A DNA stretch of 64,000 nucleotides, taken from contig JAFGBR010000040.1 of NCBI GenBank assembly GCA_016933045.1, forward strand, positions 1 to 64,000. The letters are read 5' to 3'. The notes under the pieces were generated by a model. It was not told the origin of the DNA. It saw nothing but the letters and a program-made list of their open reading frames with translations, and ran no database searches. How positions within the stretch are numbered: the first letter of the stretch is position 1; each line of letters starts with the position of its first letter. This DNA is from Marinilabiliaceae bacterium. GTDB taxonomy: Bacteria; Bacteroidota; Bacteroidia; Bacteroidales; Marinilabiliaceae. The translations under genes were made by a program, and so were the position numbers. Shown one piece after another: positions 17,298 through 25,162 of the stretch.

Positions 17298-18203
17298 GTG
17301 AATAAGTACCAGATTAAACACCTTCGTGAACTTGAAGCTGAATCAATATTTGTGCTCAGAGAAGTGGCTGCACAGTTTGAACGCCCGGTTATGCTTTTTT
17401 CAGGTGGAAAAGATAGTATTATTATGTATCATTTGGCACTGAAGGCATTTTATCCTGCAAAAGTTCCATTTCCATTATTACATATCGATACCGGACATAA
17501 TTTTCAGGAAACTCTCGATTTTAGAGATTGGTTGATGGAATCGACTGGCGGAAAATGTATTGTTAGATTGGTTCAGGATTCTATTGATAAAGGTCGTGCT
17601 GTTGAAGAAAAAGGATTTAGTGCAAGCCGTAACAAATTACAAACTGTTACTTTGTTAGATGCTTTGGAAGAGCTTAAGTGTGATGCTGCTATGGGAGGAG
17701 GACGCAGAGATGAAGAAAAGGCTCGTGCAAAAGAACGTTTTTTTTCGCATCGCGATGAGTTTGGACAGTGGGATCCTAAAAACCAACGTCCTGAACTCTG
17801 GAATTTGTTTAATGGTAAAAAAAATATGGGTGAACATTTTCGTGTATTCCCAATAAGTAACTGGACTGAGATGGATGTTTGGCAATATATTTATTTAGAA
17901 AATATTGCTTTGCCAAATTTGTATTTTACCCATAAACGTGAAGTGTTTGAACGCGATGGTGTTTTAATGGCTAAGGCTCCTTTTATGCAACTAAAACCGG
18001 GTGAACAATATAAAGAGATGGATGTTCGTTGTCGAACCATTGGCGATATAACTTGTACTGGTTTAACACTATCATCTGCAAATTCACTCGAAGATATTAT
18101 TCAGGAAGTGGCGGCAACACGAACTACCGAAAGAGGTGGACGTGCTGATGATAAACGTTCTGAATCGGCAATGGAAGATCGTAAAAGAGAAGGTTATTTT
18201 TAA
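17298..18203 (+). CDS. cysD: Sulfate adenylyltransferase subunit 2
   Basis: A 301-residue catalytic subunit of ATP sulfurylase, which makes adenosine 5'-phosphosulfate (APS) from sulfate and ATP. The ATP-pyrophosphatase loop SGGKDS is at residues 35-40. The family blocks HIDTGHNFQETLDFRD, GGGRRDEEKARAKER and the C-terminal ERGGRADDK are all present. Translation starts at GTG 17298 (MNKYQIKHLRELEAESI, the normal start). It pairs with cysN 75 bases downstream. No cysC, cysH, cysQ or sulfite reductase is nearby. Confidence 0.96.
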   Translation: MNKYQIKHLRELEAESIFVLREVAAQFERPVMLFSGGKDSIIMYHLALKAFYPAKVPFPLLHIDTGHNFQETLDFRDWLMESTGGKCIVRLVQDSIDKGRAVEEKGFSASRNKLQTVTLLDALEELKCDAAMGGGRRDEEKARAKERFFSHRDEFGQWDPKNQRPELWNLFNGKKNMGEHFRVFPISNWTEMDVWQYIYLENIALPNLYFTHKREVFERDGVLMAKAPFMQLKPGEQYKEMDVRCRTIGDITCTGLTLSSANSLEDIIQEVAATRTTERGGRADDKRSESAMEDRKREGYF

Positions 18204-18277
18204 ATTGTCTTATTGTTAAAAGTATTAAGGTTGATTAAGAGGATCTGATCTTGATACTAATACTTAATACTAAAAAT

Positions 18278-19549
18278 ATGAGCGGAAAAAACTCAGGATA
18301 TTTAGATATGGAGCTTCTGCGGTTCACCACCGCCGGAAGTGTCGATGATGGTAAGAGTACATTAATAGGGCGATTGCTTTATGATAGTAAAGCAATTTTC
18401 GAAGATCAGATGGAAGCCATCGAAAGAGCTAGTGAAAGAATAGGTAACGAAGAGGTTAATCTGGCTCTTCTCACCGACGGATTACGAGCCGAAAGGGAGC
18501 AGGGTATTACCATTGATGTTGCTTACCGTTATTTTGCAACTCCTAAACGTAAGTTTATTATTGCTGATACCCCGGGGCATATTCAGTACACACGTAATAT
18601 GGTTACTGGTGCTAGCACTGCAAATGTTGCTTTGATTTTGGTTGATGCACGTCAAGGTGTGTTGGAACAAACATTGCGCCATTCTTATATTGCTTCATTG
18701 TTGCAAATTCCCCATGTTATTATTTGTATTAATAAAATGGATTTGGTGGAATACAAAGAGGAAGTGTTCGAGAAAATAAAATGCGATATGGAAGGCGTTG
18801 CATCTAAATTGTCGGTGCAAGATATTCGTTATGTGCCTATTAGTGCATTAAATGGTGATAATGTGGTGGATCGTTCTCAAAATATGGATTGGTACGATGG
18901 GCCAACATTGTTGTATTTGTTAGAAAATATTCATATTAGTAGTGATTTGAATCATGAGGATTTCCGTTTTCCGGTTCAGTTTGTTATTCGTCCGCAATCG
19001 AAAGAGTGGCCCGATTATAGAGGTTATGCAGGGCGCGTTGCCGGTGGTGCTATTGCAGTTGGTGATGCCGTTAAGGTTCTTCCTTCGGGTTTTACTTCGA
19101 AGGTGAAAAGTATTGATTTATACAAAGATACTTTGAATGAAGCTTTTGCTCCTCAGTCGGTTACCATTACTCTCGAAGATGATATTGATATTAGTCGTGG
19201 TGATATGCTTATTAAAGATAACGATCATATTATTGTTGGACAGGATGTGGACATGATGATTTGTTGGTTTAATGAGCGAAATCTTATGCCCCGTGGAAAA
19301 TACGTCATTCGTCACACTTCGGCTGAGGCTCGTTGTATGGTTACTAATGTTGAGTATAAAATGAATATTAATACCCTCGAAAAGAACGAGGATGATCGAA
19401 CTGTGACAATGAACGATATTGCTCGCATTACAGTTCGTACTACAAAACCACTTTATTTCGACTCGTATAAAAGGAATCGGATTACTGGTAGTATTATTCT
19501 TATTGATGAAGGTACAAATGAGACTGTTGCTGCTGGTATGATTATTTGA
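18278..19549 (+). CDS. cysN: Sulfate adenylyltransferase subunit 1 (GTPase)
   Basis: A 423-residue GTPase subunit that drives APS synthesis with CysD. The EF-Tu-like G domain shows GSVDDGKST (20-28), ADTPGHIQY and INKMDLV. Two beta-barrel domains follow. The protein stops at the usual end of CysN and has no fused APS kinase (CysC) domain. The ATG at 18278 gives the normal N-terminus MSGKNSGYLDMELLRFTTAG; a TTG nine codons earlier is unlikely. It ends at a strong bidirectional terminator. Confidence 0.96.
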   Translation: MSGKNSGYLDMELLRFTTAGSVDDGKSTLIGRLLYDSKAIFEDQMEAIERASERIGNEEVNLALLTDGLRAEREQGITIDVAYRYFATPKRKFIIADTPGHIQYTRNMVTGASTANVALILVDARQGVLEQTLRHSYIASLLQIPHVIICINKMDLVEYKEEVFEKIKCDMEGVASKLSVQDIRYVPISALNGDNVVDRSQNMDWYDGPTLLYLLENIHISSDLNHEDFRFPVQFVIRPQSKEWPDYRGYAGRVAGGAIAVGDAVKVLPSGFTSKVKSIDLYKDTLNEAFAPQSVTITLEDDIDISRGDMLIKDNDHIIVGQDVDMMICWFNERNLMPRGKYVIRHTSAEARCMVTNVEYKMNINTLEKNEDDRTVTMNDIARITVRTTKPLYFDSYKRNRITGSIILIDEGTNETVAAGMII

Positions 19550-19564
19550 TTGTAGTAGTTTTAC

Positions 19565-19610
19565 CTATACACAAAAAAAGGAGGCAGTTGCCTCCTTTTT
19601 TTGTGTATAG
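19565..19610. terminator. Perfect 22-bp-arm bidirectional terminator
   Basis: A 46-base sequence with two perfectly complementary 22-base arms (starting CTATACACAAAAAAAGGAGG) and a 2-base centre. T runs on both strands terminate cysN and the convergent porin gene. Confidence 0.9.
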
Positions 19611-19629
19611 TGTTTGTTAATAATCCGGG

Positions 19630-21255
19630 TTAAAATTTCCAACCACAAGTTACTGAAAAACGATTGTCGAGCGATGACATTTGTACGGGATTATTATAAA
19701 TGCCTTCATCATTAATATAGTTATAAGGTAGATAATCATACTTTTGAATTATTCTCATATAAGTTATATCCATGAAAAAGAGTTTATTTCGAAAGCCAAT
19801 ACCTCCTGATGCTGTGAATTTATCATCGAATCTAACTTCGGGACGGTAATTTTCGTTTTTTTTCTGAGGCGATGAATAATATCCACCTCCTAACCGTAGC
19901 ATTAAAGAAGGAATTGCTTTTATTTCGATGCCGGCTCTAACAGTATTTGTAGGTTTGTAATTATCGCTTATGTAATTATTTAAATCAAGAAATTGGGAAT
20001 CGTATTCAATGCTTCTGTCCGATGAAACAAATTCAGCGCTTCCAACGTCTTGGTATTCATAATCTAACGATAACAAACCAATGTTTCCAAATATGTACCC
20101 TGCACTAAAAATGAACTTTTGTGGGGTAATGTAATTGTAATCATATTCAGTGTTACCCGAACTCATATATATTGCTTCTCTATCCATATATACTGCTTCG
20201 ATATATGTATTGTAACTCTGACGCATATTAAAAAAGTTTGGAGTATGGTATGCAAAACCTAATCTTAACTCGTGAAATGGTTTATATATTATACCTAATT
20301 TGGCATTAATTGAGTTGCCATTAAGTATGCGATGAGTTTCGAAATCAAAGAAATCAATATCGTATGGTAACCCATCAATTTTGGAATAATAGAGTGGATT
20401 AACAATTGTTGGATCGAGCTTAATGTAGGCTTCTCTGTAGCTGGTTGAATTGTCGTATGATATACTTTGGAAGTTTACAGATGCCCCAAGGTATATTTTA
20501 TTGCTAATGTTTATTCCCCCGGCAAGTGAATATTCGCCGGCATACCCACGCGAATCAATTAGTTGTGTTTGATTTACTCCATAGGTTTTGTCTTCGTCAA
20601 TAATATAACGCCTGTCGAAGTAGTTAATGCCATCAACATTAACTTCATAGTCTTCGTATGCATTATAATACTGTGTTGCTTCATTAGCCGGTTGATTTAA
20701 TAAGTATACTTCGTAGGCTAAACTAGAGGTGTAATACTCTTCATATCCAGGGGTGTTTAATTCATCAACGGTAAGGCCATTAGCATTTTTCCGAAATTGG
20801 TCGAGCATTGATGATGATATATTTTCACCCGCCAAAAATGAATTTTGATTAAAATTGTTTATTCTATTATAATTAAAACTAAAATGCGTACTAACAATAC
20901 CTTTCTCAACTTGTCGAATTGGTTTATATGTGCCAACAATGCCAATTGATTGAAGTGGTAATCGGGTTAAATTATCATCAATTTTAGTTCCTTCGTAATT
21001 GGCTGTTGTTTTGTTAAAATCTAATCCCAGTGAAAACGAAAATTCGTTTGTTTGATATACAGCTAAACCCGCCGGGTTAATATATATTGCTGTCATATCG
21101 CCTCCTAGCGCGCCCATTGCATTGCCAAGTGCCATAGATCGTGCAGTTCCGGTTATGGTCGACTGAGTGGTTAGGAGTACGTCTCTTTCGTCCTGAGAAT
21201 GCAGAGTTGGGAATAATAATCCGAAACAGCCTGCTATAATTAATAATCGTTTCAT
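19630..21255 (-). CDS. OmpP1/FadL-family outer-membrane transporter
   Basis: A 541-residue outer-membrane beta-barrel for hydrophobic substrates. A signal peptide (1-20, ending LHSQ) is followed by the FadL-type N-terminal hatch region GTARSMALGNAMGALGGD, then MTAIYINPAGLAVYQTNEFS, which is the conserved NPA motif of the family. Alternating aromatic/polar strands continue to the terminal ...FSVTCGWKF. It is the second gene after the low-complexity lipoprotein, 26 bases apart. The ligand is unknown; fatty acids or aromatic compounds are typical. Confidence 0.9.
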   Translation of the reverse strand: MKRLLIIAGCFGLLFPTLHSQDERDVLLTTQSTITGTARSMALGNAMGALGGDMTAIYINPAGLAVYQTNEFSFSLGLDFNKTTANYEGTKIDDNLTRLPLQSIGIVGTYKPIRQVEKGIVSTHFSFNYNRINNFNQNSFLAGENISSSMLDQFRKNANGLTVDELNTPGYEEYYTSSLAYEVYLLNQPANEATQYYNAYEDYEVNVDGINYFDRRYIIDEDKTYGVNQTQLIDSRGYAGEYSLAGGINISNKIYLGASVNFQSISYDNSTSYREAYIKLDPTIVNPLYYSKIDGLPYDIDFFDFETHRILNGNSINAKLGIIYKPFHELRLGFAYHTPNFFNMRQSYNTYIEAVYMDREAIYMSSGNTEYDYNYITPQKFIFSAGYIFGNIGLLSLDYEYQDVGSAEFVSSDRSIEYDSQFLDLNNYISDNYKPTNTVRAGIEIKAIPSLMLRLGGGYYSSPQKKNENYRPEVRFDDKFTASGGIGFRNKLFFMDITYMRIIQKYDYLPYNYINDEGIYNNPVQMSSLDNRFSVTCGWKF

Positions 21256-21281
21256 AATTGCTTAATTAAAAAGTCATTAAT

Positions 21282-22730
21282 TTATCGTCTTGAGCCTCTG
21301 GTAGAGGAGCCCCCACTGTTACCTGATGAACTACTTCCTCTCGAAGATCCTCCGCTGTATGATCCCGATGACCGGGTTGAACTGCCCGCACTCGATGGTC
21401 TTGAATAGTTGCTGTTGCTACTACTGCTGCTGCTTCTCGAATAACTACTGCTTGGAGTGCTGTTTCGTGTGTTTGATGGAGTACTGCTTTTGTAGTTTTT
21501 GTTATCCGATGAAGAGGGTGTTGTGCTACCTGCTGATCTTGTGCTTGAGGACCTATATGTTGTATTTGTTCTTGTTTGATAAGGGCGTGTTGTTGTGCCG
21601 CTGTTGCTTGGTCTTGTATAGGAATTATTACTGCTGCTTTTTGTTGTAGTAATATTCCTGTTAGTTGTGCTTGTTGGCCTATTGTACGATGATCGTGTCG
21701 AGTATTGTTCTCTGGTGTATGTTGGAGTGTAACTTTTTCGTGTTGTTCTGCTCTGATATCGTTCACTTCCTGTTGTATTTACAGTTGTTGATTTTGTAGT
21801 AGAAGCACGTTCTTCGGTTCTGCCGGGCGTTGCATATCTTGTAGAATTTGTTGTTCTGTTTGCTCTGTCGGCTTGTTGGGCAGTAGTAGCTCTAACTGAT
21901 GATCTTCTGTTCGAAATACGTGAAGAGAAGTTTGGAGCATAAGTGGTTGTTTTTGATGAATAATATGGATGACCATATCCGGGAGAGTAAAAATATCCTC
22001 CTCCATGATGGTAGTATGGATTCCAATAGTCATATCCATAATGGTATGAATACCAAGGGTCGTAATACCAAGGGTCATAATATCCCCAAGGTGAATACCC
22101 AAACCCAAACCCCCAGTTGTTCCATCCGTAATGGAATGCGAACGAAGATCGGGGATAAAAGTAGTAAGAGCTGTGCCATGTATTGTAATAACTTGGAAAT
22201 GCATAAGCGTAATTACCATCTACATAAACGTTCCAGTCCCAGTTGTTAAAATATACCAGTTCGTTGTATAATGGCGAACAGTAGGGAATACCACTAAAAG
22301 GGCCATGGAATTTTATTAATCGTTCGGCATAGTCGCGCTCCATGTCTGATCCGTTAAAGCCATTAGCCCAGTAGCCGGTTTCATCGTTGCTGTAAATAAC
22401 GGTATCAACTTCCTGAATTGAATCATTGGCTTGCAGGTTGGAATATTTCTTCTGTATCTCAGCAAAATCTGCATTTCTATTTTGAGTATATGTTTCTTTA
22501 TTTTTATACTCTGAAATCTTTTTAGCAAATTCTTCGTTAATTTGTTTGTTCCTTTCAGGATCCAGTTCTGGTGTTTTAGAATATAAATTATCGTCCGGAA
22601 CTGTTTGTCTTGCATCGGGATTGTAATAAATATCATCTACATAGCCATAGTCCGAAACTCCAAGAGACGAGCTGCAGCTGCCTAATGATATGCTTATAAT
22701 GGCAATTGATAAAATGAATATGTTTTTCAT
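21282..22730 (-). CDS. Low-complexity surface lipoprotein (Tyr/Trp-rich centre, Ser/Thr/Arg-rich tail)
   Basis: A 482-residue predicted lipoprotein of unknown function. The lipobox is ISLGSC (Cys19 region). Residues about 20-165 are ordinary, with an amphipathic helical part. Residues about 165-265 are extremely rich in Tyr, Trp, Gly, Pro and His (WGFGFGYSPWGYYDPWYYDP). Residues about 270-482 are almost only Ser, Thr, Arg, Asn and Gly and must be disordered; they end STRGSRR. The start has a strong purine-rich site (GGGAGG) 8 bases upstream, rare in this phylum. It precedes a FadL-like porin, so an outer-membrane location is likely. Confidence 0.75.
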   Translation of the reverse strand: MKNIFILSIAIISISLGSCSSSLGVSDYGYVDDIYYNPDARQTVPDDNLYSKTPELDPERNKQINEEFAKKISEYKNKETYTQNRNADFAEIQKKYSNLQANDSIQEVDTVIYSNDETGYWANGFNGSDMERDYAERLIKFHGPFSGIPYCSPLYNELVYFNNWDWNVYVDGNYAYAFPSYYNTWHSSYYFYPRSSFAFHYGWNNWGFGFGYSPWGYYDPWYYDPWYSYHYGYDYWNPYYHHGGGYFYSPGYGHPYYSSKTTTYAPNFSSRISNRRSSVRATTAQQADRANRTTNSTRYATPGRTEERASTTKSTTVNTTGSERYQSRTTRKSYTPTYTREQYSTRSSYNRPTSTTNRNITTTKSSSNNSYTRPSNSGTTTRPYQTRTNTTYRSSSTRSAGSTTPSSSDNKNYKSSTPSNTRNSTPSSSYSRSSSSSSNSNYSRPSSAGSSTRSSGSYSGGSSRGSSSSGNSGGSSTRGSRR

Positions 22731-22878
22731 AATTATTCCTCCCTATTTTTATTACTCCACAGTAAAACAAGCAAATACTATACCAAACGTGCTATTTAAT
22801 GCTATTAGTTTTTGTAAATTATTTACATTTTTTCACATATTAAAATGGAAAAGAATATTAATTGTAATTATTAATCTA

Positions 22879-22886
22879 TATATTTG
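22879..22886 (+). promoter_or_regulatory. -7 box of the phe leader promoter
   Basis: TATATTTG matches TAnnTTTG. The start would be near 22893, about 17 bases before the leader peptide ATG. No clear -33 TTTG is seen. Confidence 0.5.
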
Positions 22887-22909
22887 TTGCGAATTTTAAA
22901 AAATAAGAA

Positions 22910-22990
22910 ATGTCAACCCATTCGCCTTTTTATTGTTTCTTTTTTTACTTTTTTGGTTATCAAAAGAGCAGGGTGGGTATTGTTAAATAG
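22910..22990 (+). CDS. Phe/Tyr-rich leader peptide of the aromatic amino acid operon
   Basis: A 26-codon frame from ATG 22910 to TAG 22988-22990. Residues 7-17 read FYCFFFYFFGY, so nine of eleven are Phe or Tyr. The aromatic codons lie directly before the hairpins that decide between termination and readthrough. It fits the class of leader peptides that sense charged tRNA-Phe (and tRNA-Tyr) by ribosome stalling, such as proteobacterial pheL. The downstream genes are all phenylalanine/tyrosine biosynthesis genes. It is too short for homology evidence; the case rests on composition, position and RNA structure. Confidence 0.8.
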   Translation: MSTHSPFYCFFFYFFGYQKSRVGIVK

Positions 22991-23045
22991 AATATAGTGT
23001 TTTATAAAATAACAAAAACCCGCTCATAAAAGAAGCGGGTTTTTT
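22948..23045 (+). promoter_or_regulatory. Transcription attenuator (three alternative hairpins) upstream of pheA
   Basis: Segment 1 (CTTTTTTG, 22948-22955, inside the Phe codons) can pair with segment 2 (CAAAAGAG, 22961-22968). Segment 2 extended (GAGCAGGGT, 22966-22974) can instead pair with segment 3 (ACCCGCTC, 23018-23025) with one bulged A. Segment 3 (AAAAACCCGCT, 23014-23024) pairs with segment 4 (AGCGGGTTTTT, 23034-23044) to form an 11-bp terminator. A ribosome stalled on Phe codons hides segment 1, favours 2:3, and so allows readthrough. With enough charged tRNA the 3:4 terminator forms. The final T run ends 15 bases before pheA. Confidence 0.8.
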
Positions 23046-23059
23046 ATTTCACATACAAA

Positions 23060-23974
23060 ATGACAAAGTCGAAACGAAAAGTTGCTATTCAGGGCGGTTA
23101 TGGCGCAAATCATGAGATTGCAGCACGTGCTTTTTTTCACGATGAGGAGATTGACATTGTTCCATGTGTTACATTTTATGATTTATTTCAGTGTATAAAA
23201 AAGGAGCCTTCAATTTATGGAATCGTGGCCATTGAGAATACTTTAGCAGGAAGTCTTTTGCCAAATTATACTTTGCTAAAAGATTCGGGATTAGTAATAA
23301 TAGGTGAGTATAAACTAAGAATAAAGCATCAATTGATGACTTTGCCGGGTCAAACGATTAATGATATTCGTGAGGTTCGTTCACATCCAATGGCATTGGC
23401 TCAGTGTGAGCAGTTTTTTAAACAATATCCGAAAATAAAGCTTATTGAATCGGAGGATACGGCCATGAGTGCTGAAGAGATTAATCGAACCGGAGAAAAG
23501 GGAGTTGCCGCAATTGCTAGTAGTTTAGCAGCGCAATTGTATAATTTGGATATTATTGCTGCCGATATTGAAACAAATAAACGAAATTTTACCCGTTTTT
23601 TAATTGTTAGTGAAAGAGGTAAAATTGAGGTTGATGAACTGCTTGAAAGTGGACGTATAAATAAAGCATCATTGTTGTTTTCGCTGCCTCACGAAGAGGG
23701 TAGTTTGTCTAAGGTGCTTACCATACTTGCTTTTTATGGCATTAATTTATCGAAAATACAGTCATTGCCAATTGTTGGTCACGAATGGGAATATCTGTTT
23801 TATGTAGATGTTGTATTTAACAGCTATAACAGGTATTTGCAATCGCTTGATGCGATTAGGCCGTTAACTCGTAATATGAAAATATTGGGCGAATACGAAC
23901 AGGGAAAACAGTCGTTTACGCAAAATGGAGTAGATGATGAGTTTACAAAAGCTGATAAAATTGAGGTAAAATAG
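23060..23974 (+). CDS. pheA: Prephenate dehydratase
   Basis: A 304-residue cytoplasmic enzyme converting prephenate to phenylpyruvate. The catalytic prephenate dehydratase domain occupies about 1-190 (IQGGYGANHEIAARAF at the start; the family's Thr-Arg-Phe motif in NFTRFLIVSE near 180). A C-terminal ACT domain (about 205-285, SLLFSLPHEEGSLSKVLTIL) should bind phenylalanine for feedback inhibition. There is no fused chorismate mutase; that activity is on the DAHP synthase two genes on. It is the first gene after the attenuator. Confidence 0.95.
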   Translation: MTKSKRKVAIQGGYGANHEIAARAFFHDEEIDIVPCVTFYDLFQCIKKEPSIYGIVAIENTLAGSLLPNYTLLKDSGLVIIGEYKLRIKHQLMTLPGQTINDIREVRSHPMALAQCEQFFKQYPKIKLIESEDTAMSAEEINRTGEKGVAAIASSLAAQLYNLDIIAADIETNKRNFTRFLIVSERGKIEVDELLESGRINKASLLFSLPHEEGSLSKVLTILAFYGINLSKIQSLPIVGHEWEYLFYVDVVFNSYNRYLQSLDAIRPLTRNMKILGEYEQGKQSFTQNGVDDEFTKADKIEVK

Positions 23975-23989
23975 AATCAGGAGATAATA

Positions 23990-25153
23990 ATGAATATACA
24001 GCCGGCTAATAGAATAAGTAAAGTTGATGAATACTATTTCAGTGTTAAATTAAAAGAAATAGACCAACTTCGTAAGCAAGGGAAAAATATTATTAACCTT
24101 GGCATTGGAAATCCGGATTTGCCTCCGGCACCCGAGGTTTTGGAAGAGCTGAGTAAAGCTGCAAATGAACCTGGGAATCATGGTTATCAAAGTTATATTG
24201 GTATACCTGAACTGCGTGAAGCCTTTGCAAAGTGGTATAAAAAATACTTTAATGTTGAGCTTAATCCTGTTAATGAAATATTACCATTAATAGGTTCAAA
24301 GGAGGGAGTGATGCATATCTCAATGGCTTTTTTAAATGCCGGAGATGAGGTGTTGTTGCCAAATCCGGGATATCCAACATACATGTCGGTAACGAATTTA
24401 GTTGAGGCAAAACCTCGTTTGTATCTCCTTGATCCTGATAATAACTACTATCCCGATTTAGATGCGTTGGAAAAAGAGGATTTATCAAAGGTAAAAATGA
24501 TGTGGGTTAATTATCCAAATATGCCAACAGGAACGCGAGCTACGAAAGCCCTTTTTGAAAAACTGGTGGCTTTTGGTAAAAAGCATAGCATCATTATTTG
24601 TAATGATAATCCATATAGTTTTATACTTAATGATGAGCAACTAAGTATTTTGAATATTGAGGGAGCCAAAGATATTTGCATTGAGCTGAACTCATTGAGT
24701 AAATCGCAGAATATGGCTGGATGGAGAATAGGAATGGTTGCTGCAAATCCTACATTTATTCAGTATATACTAAGGGTTAAAAGTAACATGGATTCGGGAA
24801 TGTTTAAACCATTACAGATGGCGGCAGTGAAGTCGCTTAATTTGCCCGATAGCTGGTATAAACAAGTTAATGAGGAGTATGCAAATCGTCGCAAAGAAGT
24901 ATATGAAATAATGGATTTGCTTGATTGTGAATACGACCGTAACCAGGTAGGTATGTTTGTTTGGGCAAAAGTACCTCTTCAATACGAAGGTGGGCGTAAA
25001 CTGTCGGATATGATTTTGTATAATGCTGATGTGTTTATTACACCCGGTTATATTTTTGGAGAAAGGTGGGATTCGCACATTCGTATTTCGTTGTGTACAA
25101 AGCTCAATGATTTGAAAATTGCAAAAGAACGAATAAAAAAAATAATTAAATAA
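23990..25153 (+). CDS. PLP aminotransferase of the aromatic operon (class I/II)
   Basis: A 387-residue fold-type I aminotransferase. IINLGIGNPDLPP near the start, the MWVNYPNMPTGTRA loop, the PLP-binding DNPYSF, and the Schiff-base lysine in LNSLSKSQNMAGWRIGM are all visible. Family resemblance is to LL-diaminopimelate/aspartate aminotransferases. Its place between prephenate dehydratase and DAHP synthase suggests it transaminates phenylpyruvate, hydroxyphenylpyruvate or prephenate. The start at 23990 is preceded by AGGAGA 7 bases upstream. It lies 15 bases after pheA, so the two are co-transcribed. Confidence 0.9.
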   Translation: MNIQPANRISKVDEYYFSVKLKEIDQLRKQGKNIINLGIGNPDLPPAPEVLEELSKAANEPGNHGYQSYIGIPELREAFAKWYKKYFNVELNPVNEILPLIGSKEGVMHISMAFLNAGDEVLLPNPGYPTYMSVTNLVEAKPRLYLLDPDNNYYPDLDALEKEDLSKVKMMWVNYPNMPTGTRATKALFEKLVAFGKKHSIIICNDNPYSFILNDEQLSILNIEGAKDICIELNSLSKSQNMAGWRIGMVAANPTFIQYILRVKSNMDSGMFKPLQMAAVKSLNLPDSWYKQVNEEYANRRKEVYEIMDLLDCEYDRNQVGMFVWAKVPLQYEGGRKLSDMILYNADVFITPGYIFGERWDSHIRISLCTKLNDLKIAKERIKKIIK

Positions 25154-25162
25154 GATACTAAT

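Larger units (their letters stand above)
22731..23059. other. Intergenic region with divergent promoters and the phe attenuator
   Basis: The left 150 bases hold the upstream region of the minus-strand lipoprotein gene, where no clear box was found. The right half holds the promoter box, leader peptide and attenuator hairpins of the aromatic amino acid operon, listed separately. Confidence 0.7.

Noticed and set aside
21266-22219. Alternative-frame proteins in the low-complexity lipoprotein gene
   Set aside because: They are frame-shifted readings of Ser/Thr- and Tyr-rich codons, with no independent start signals.
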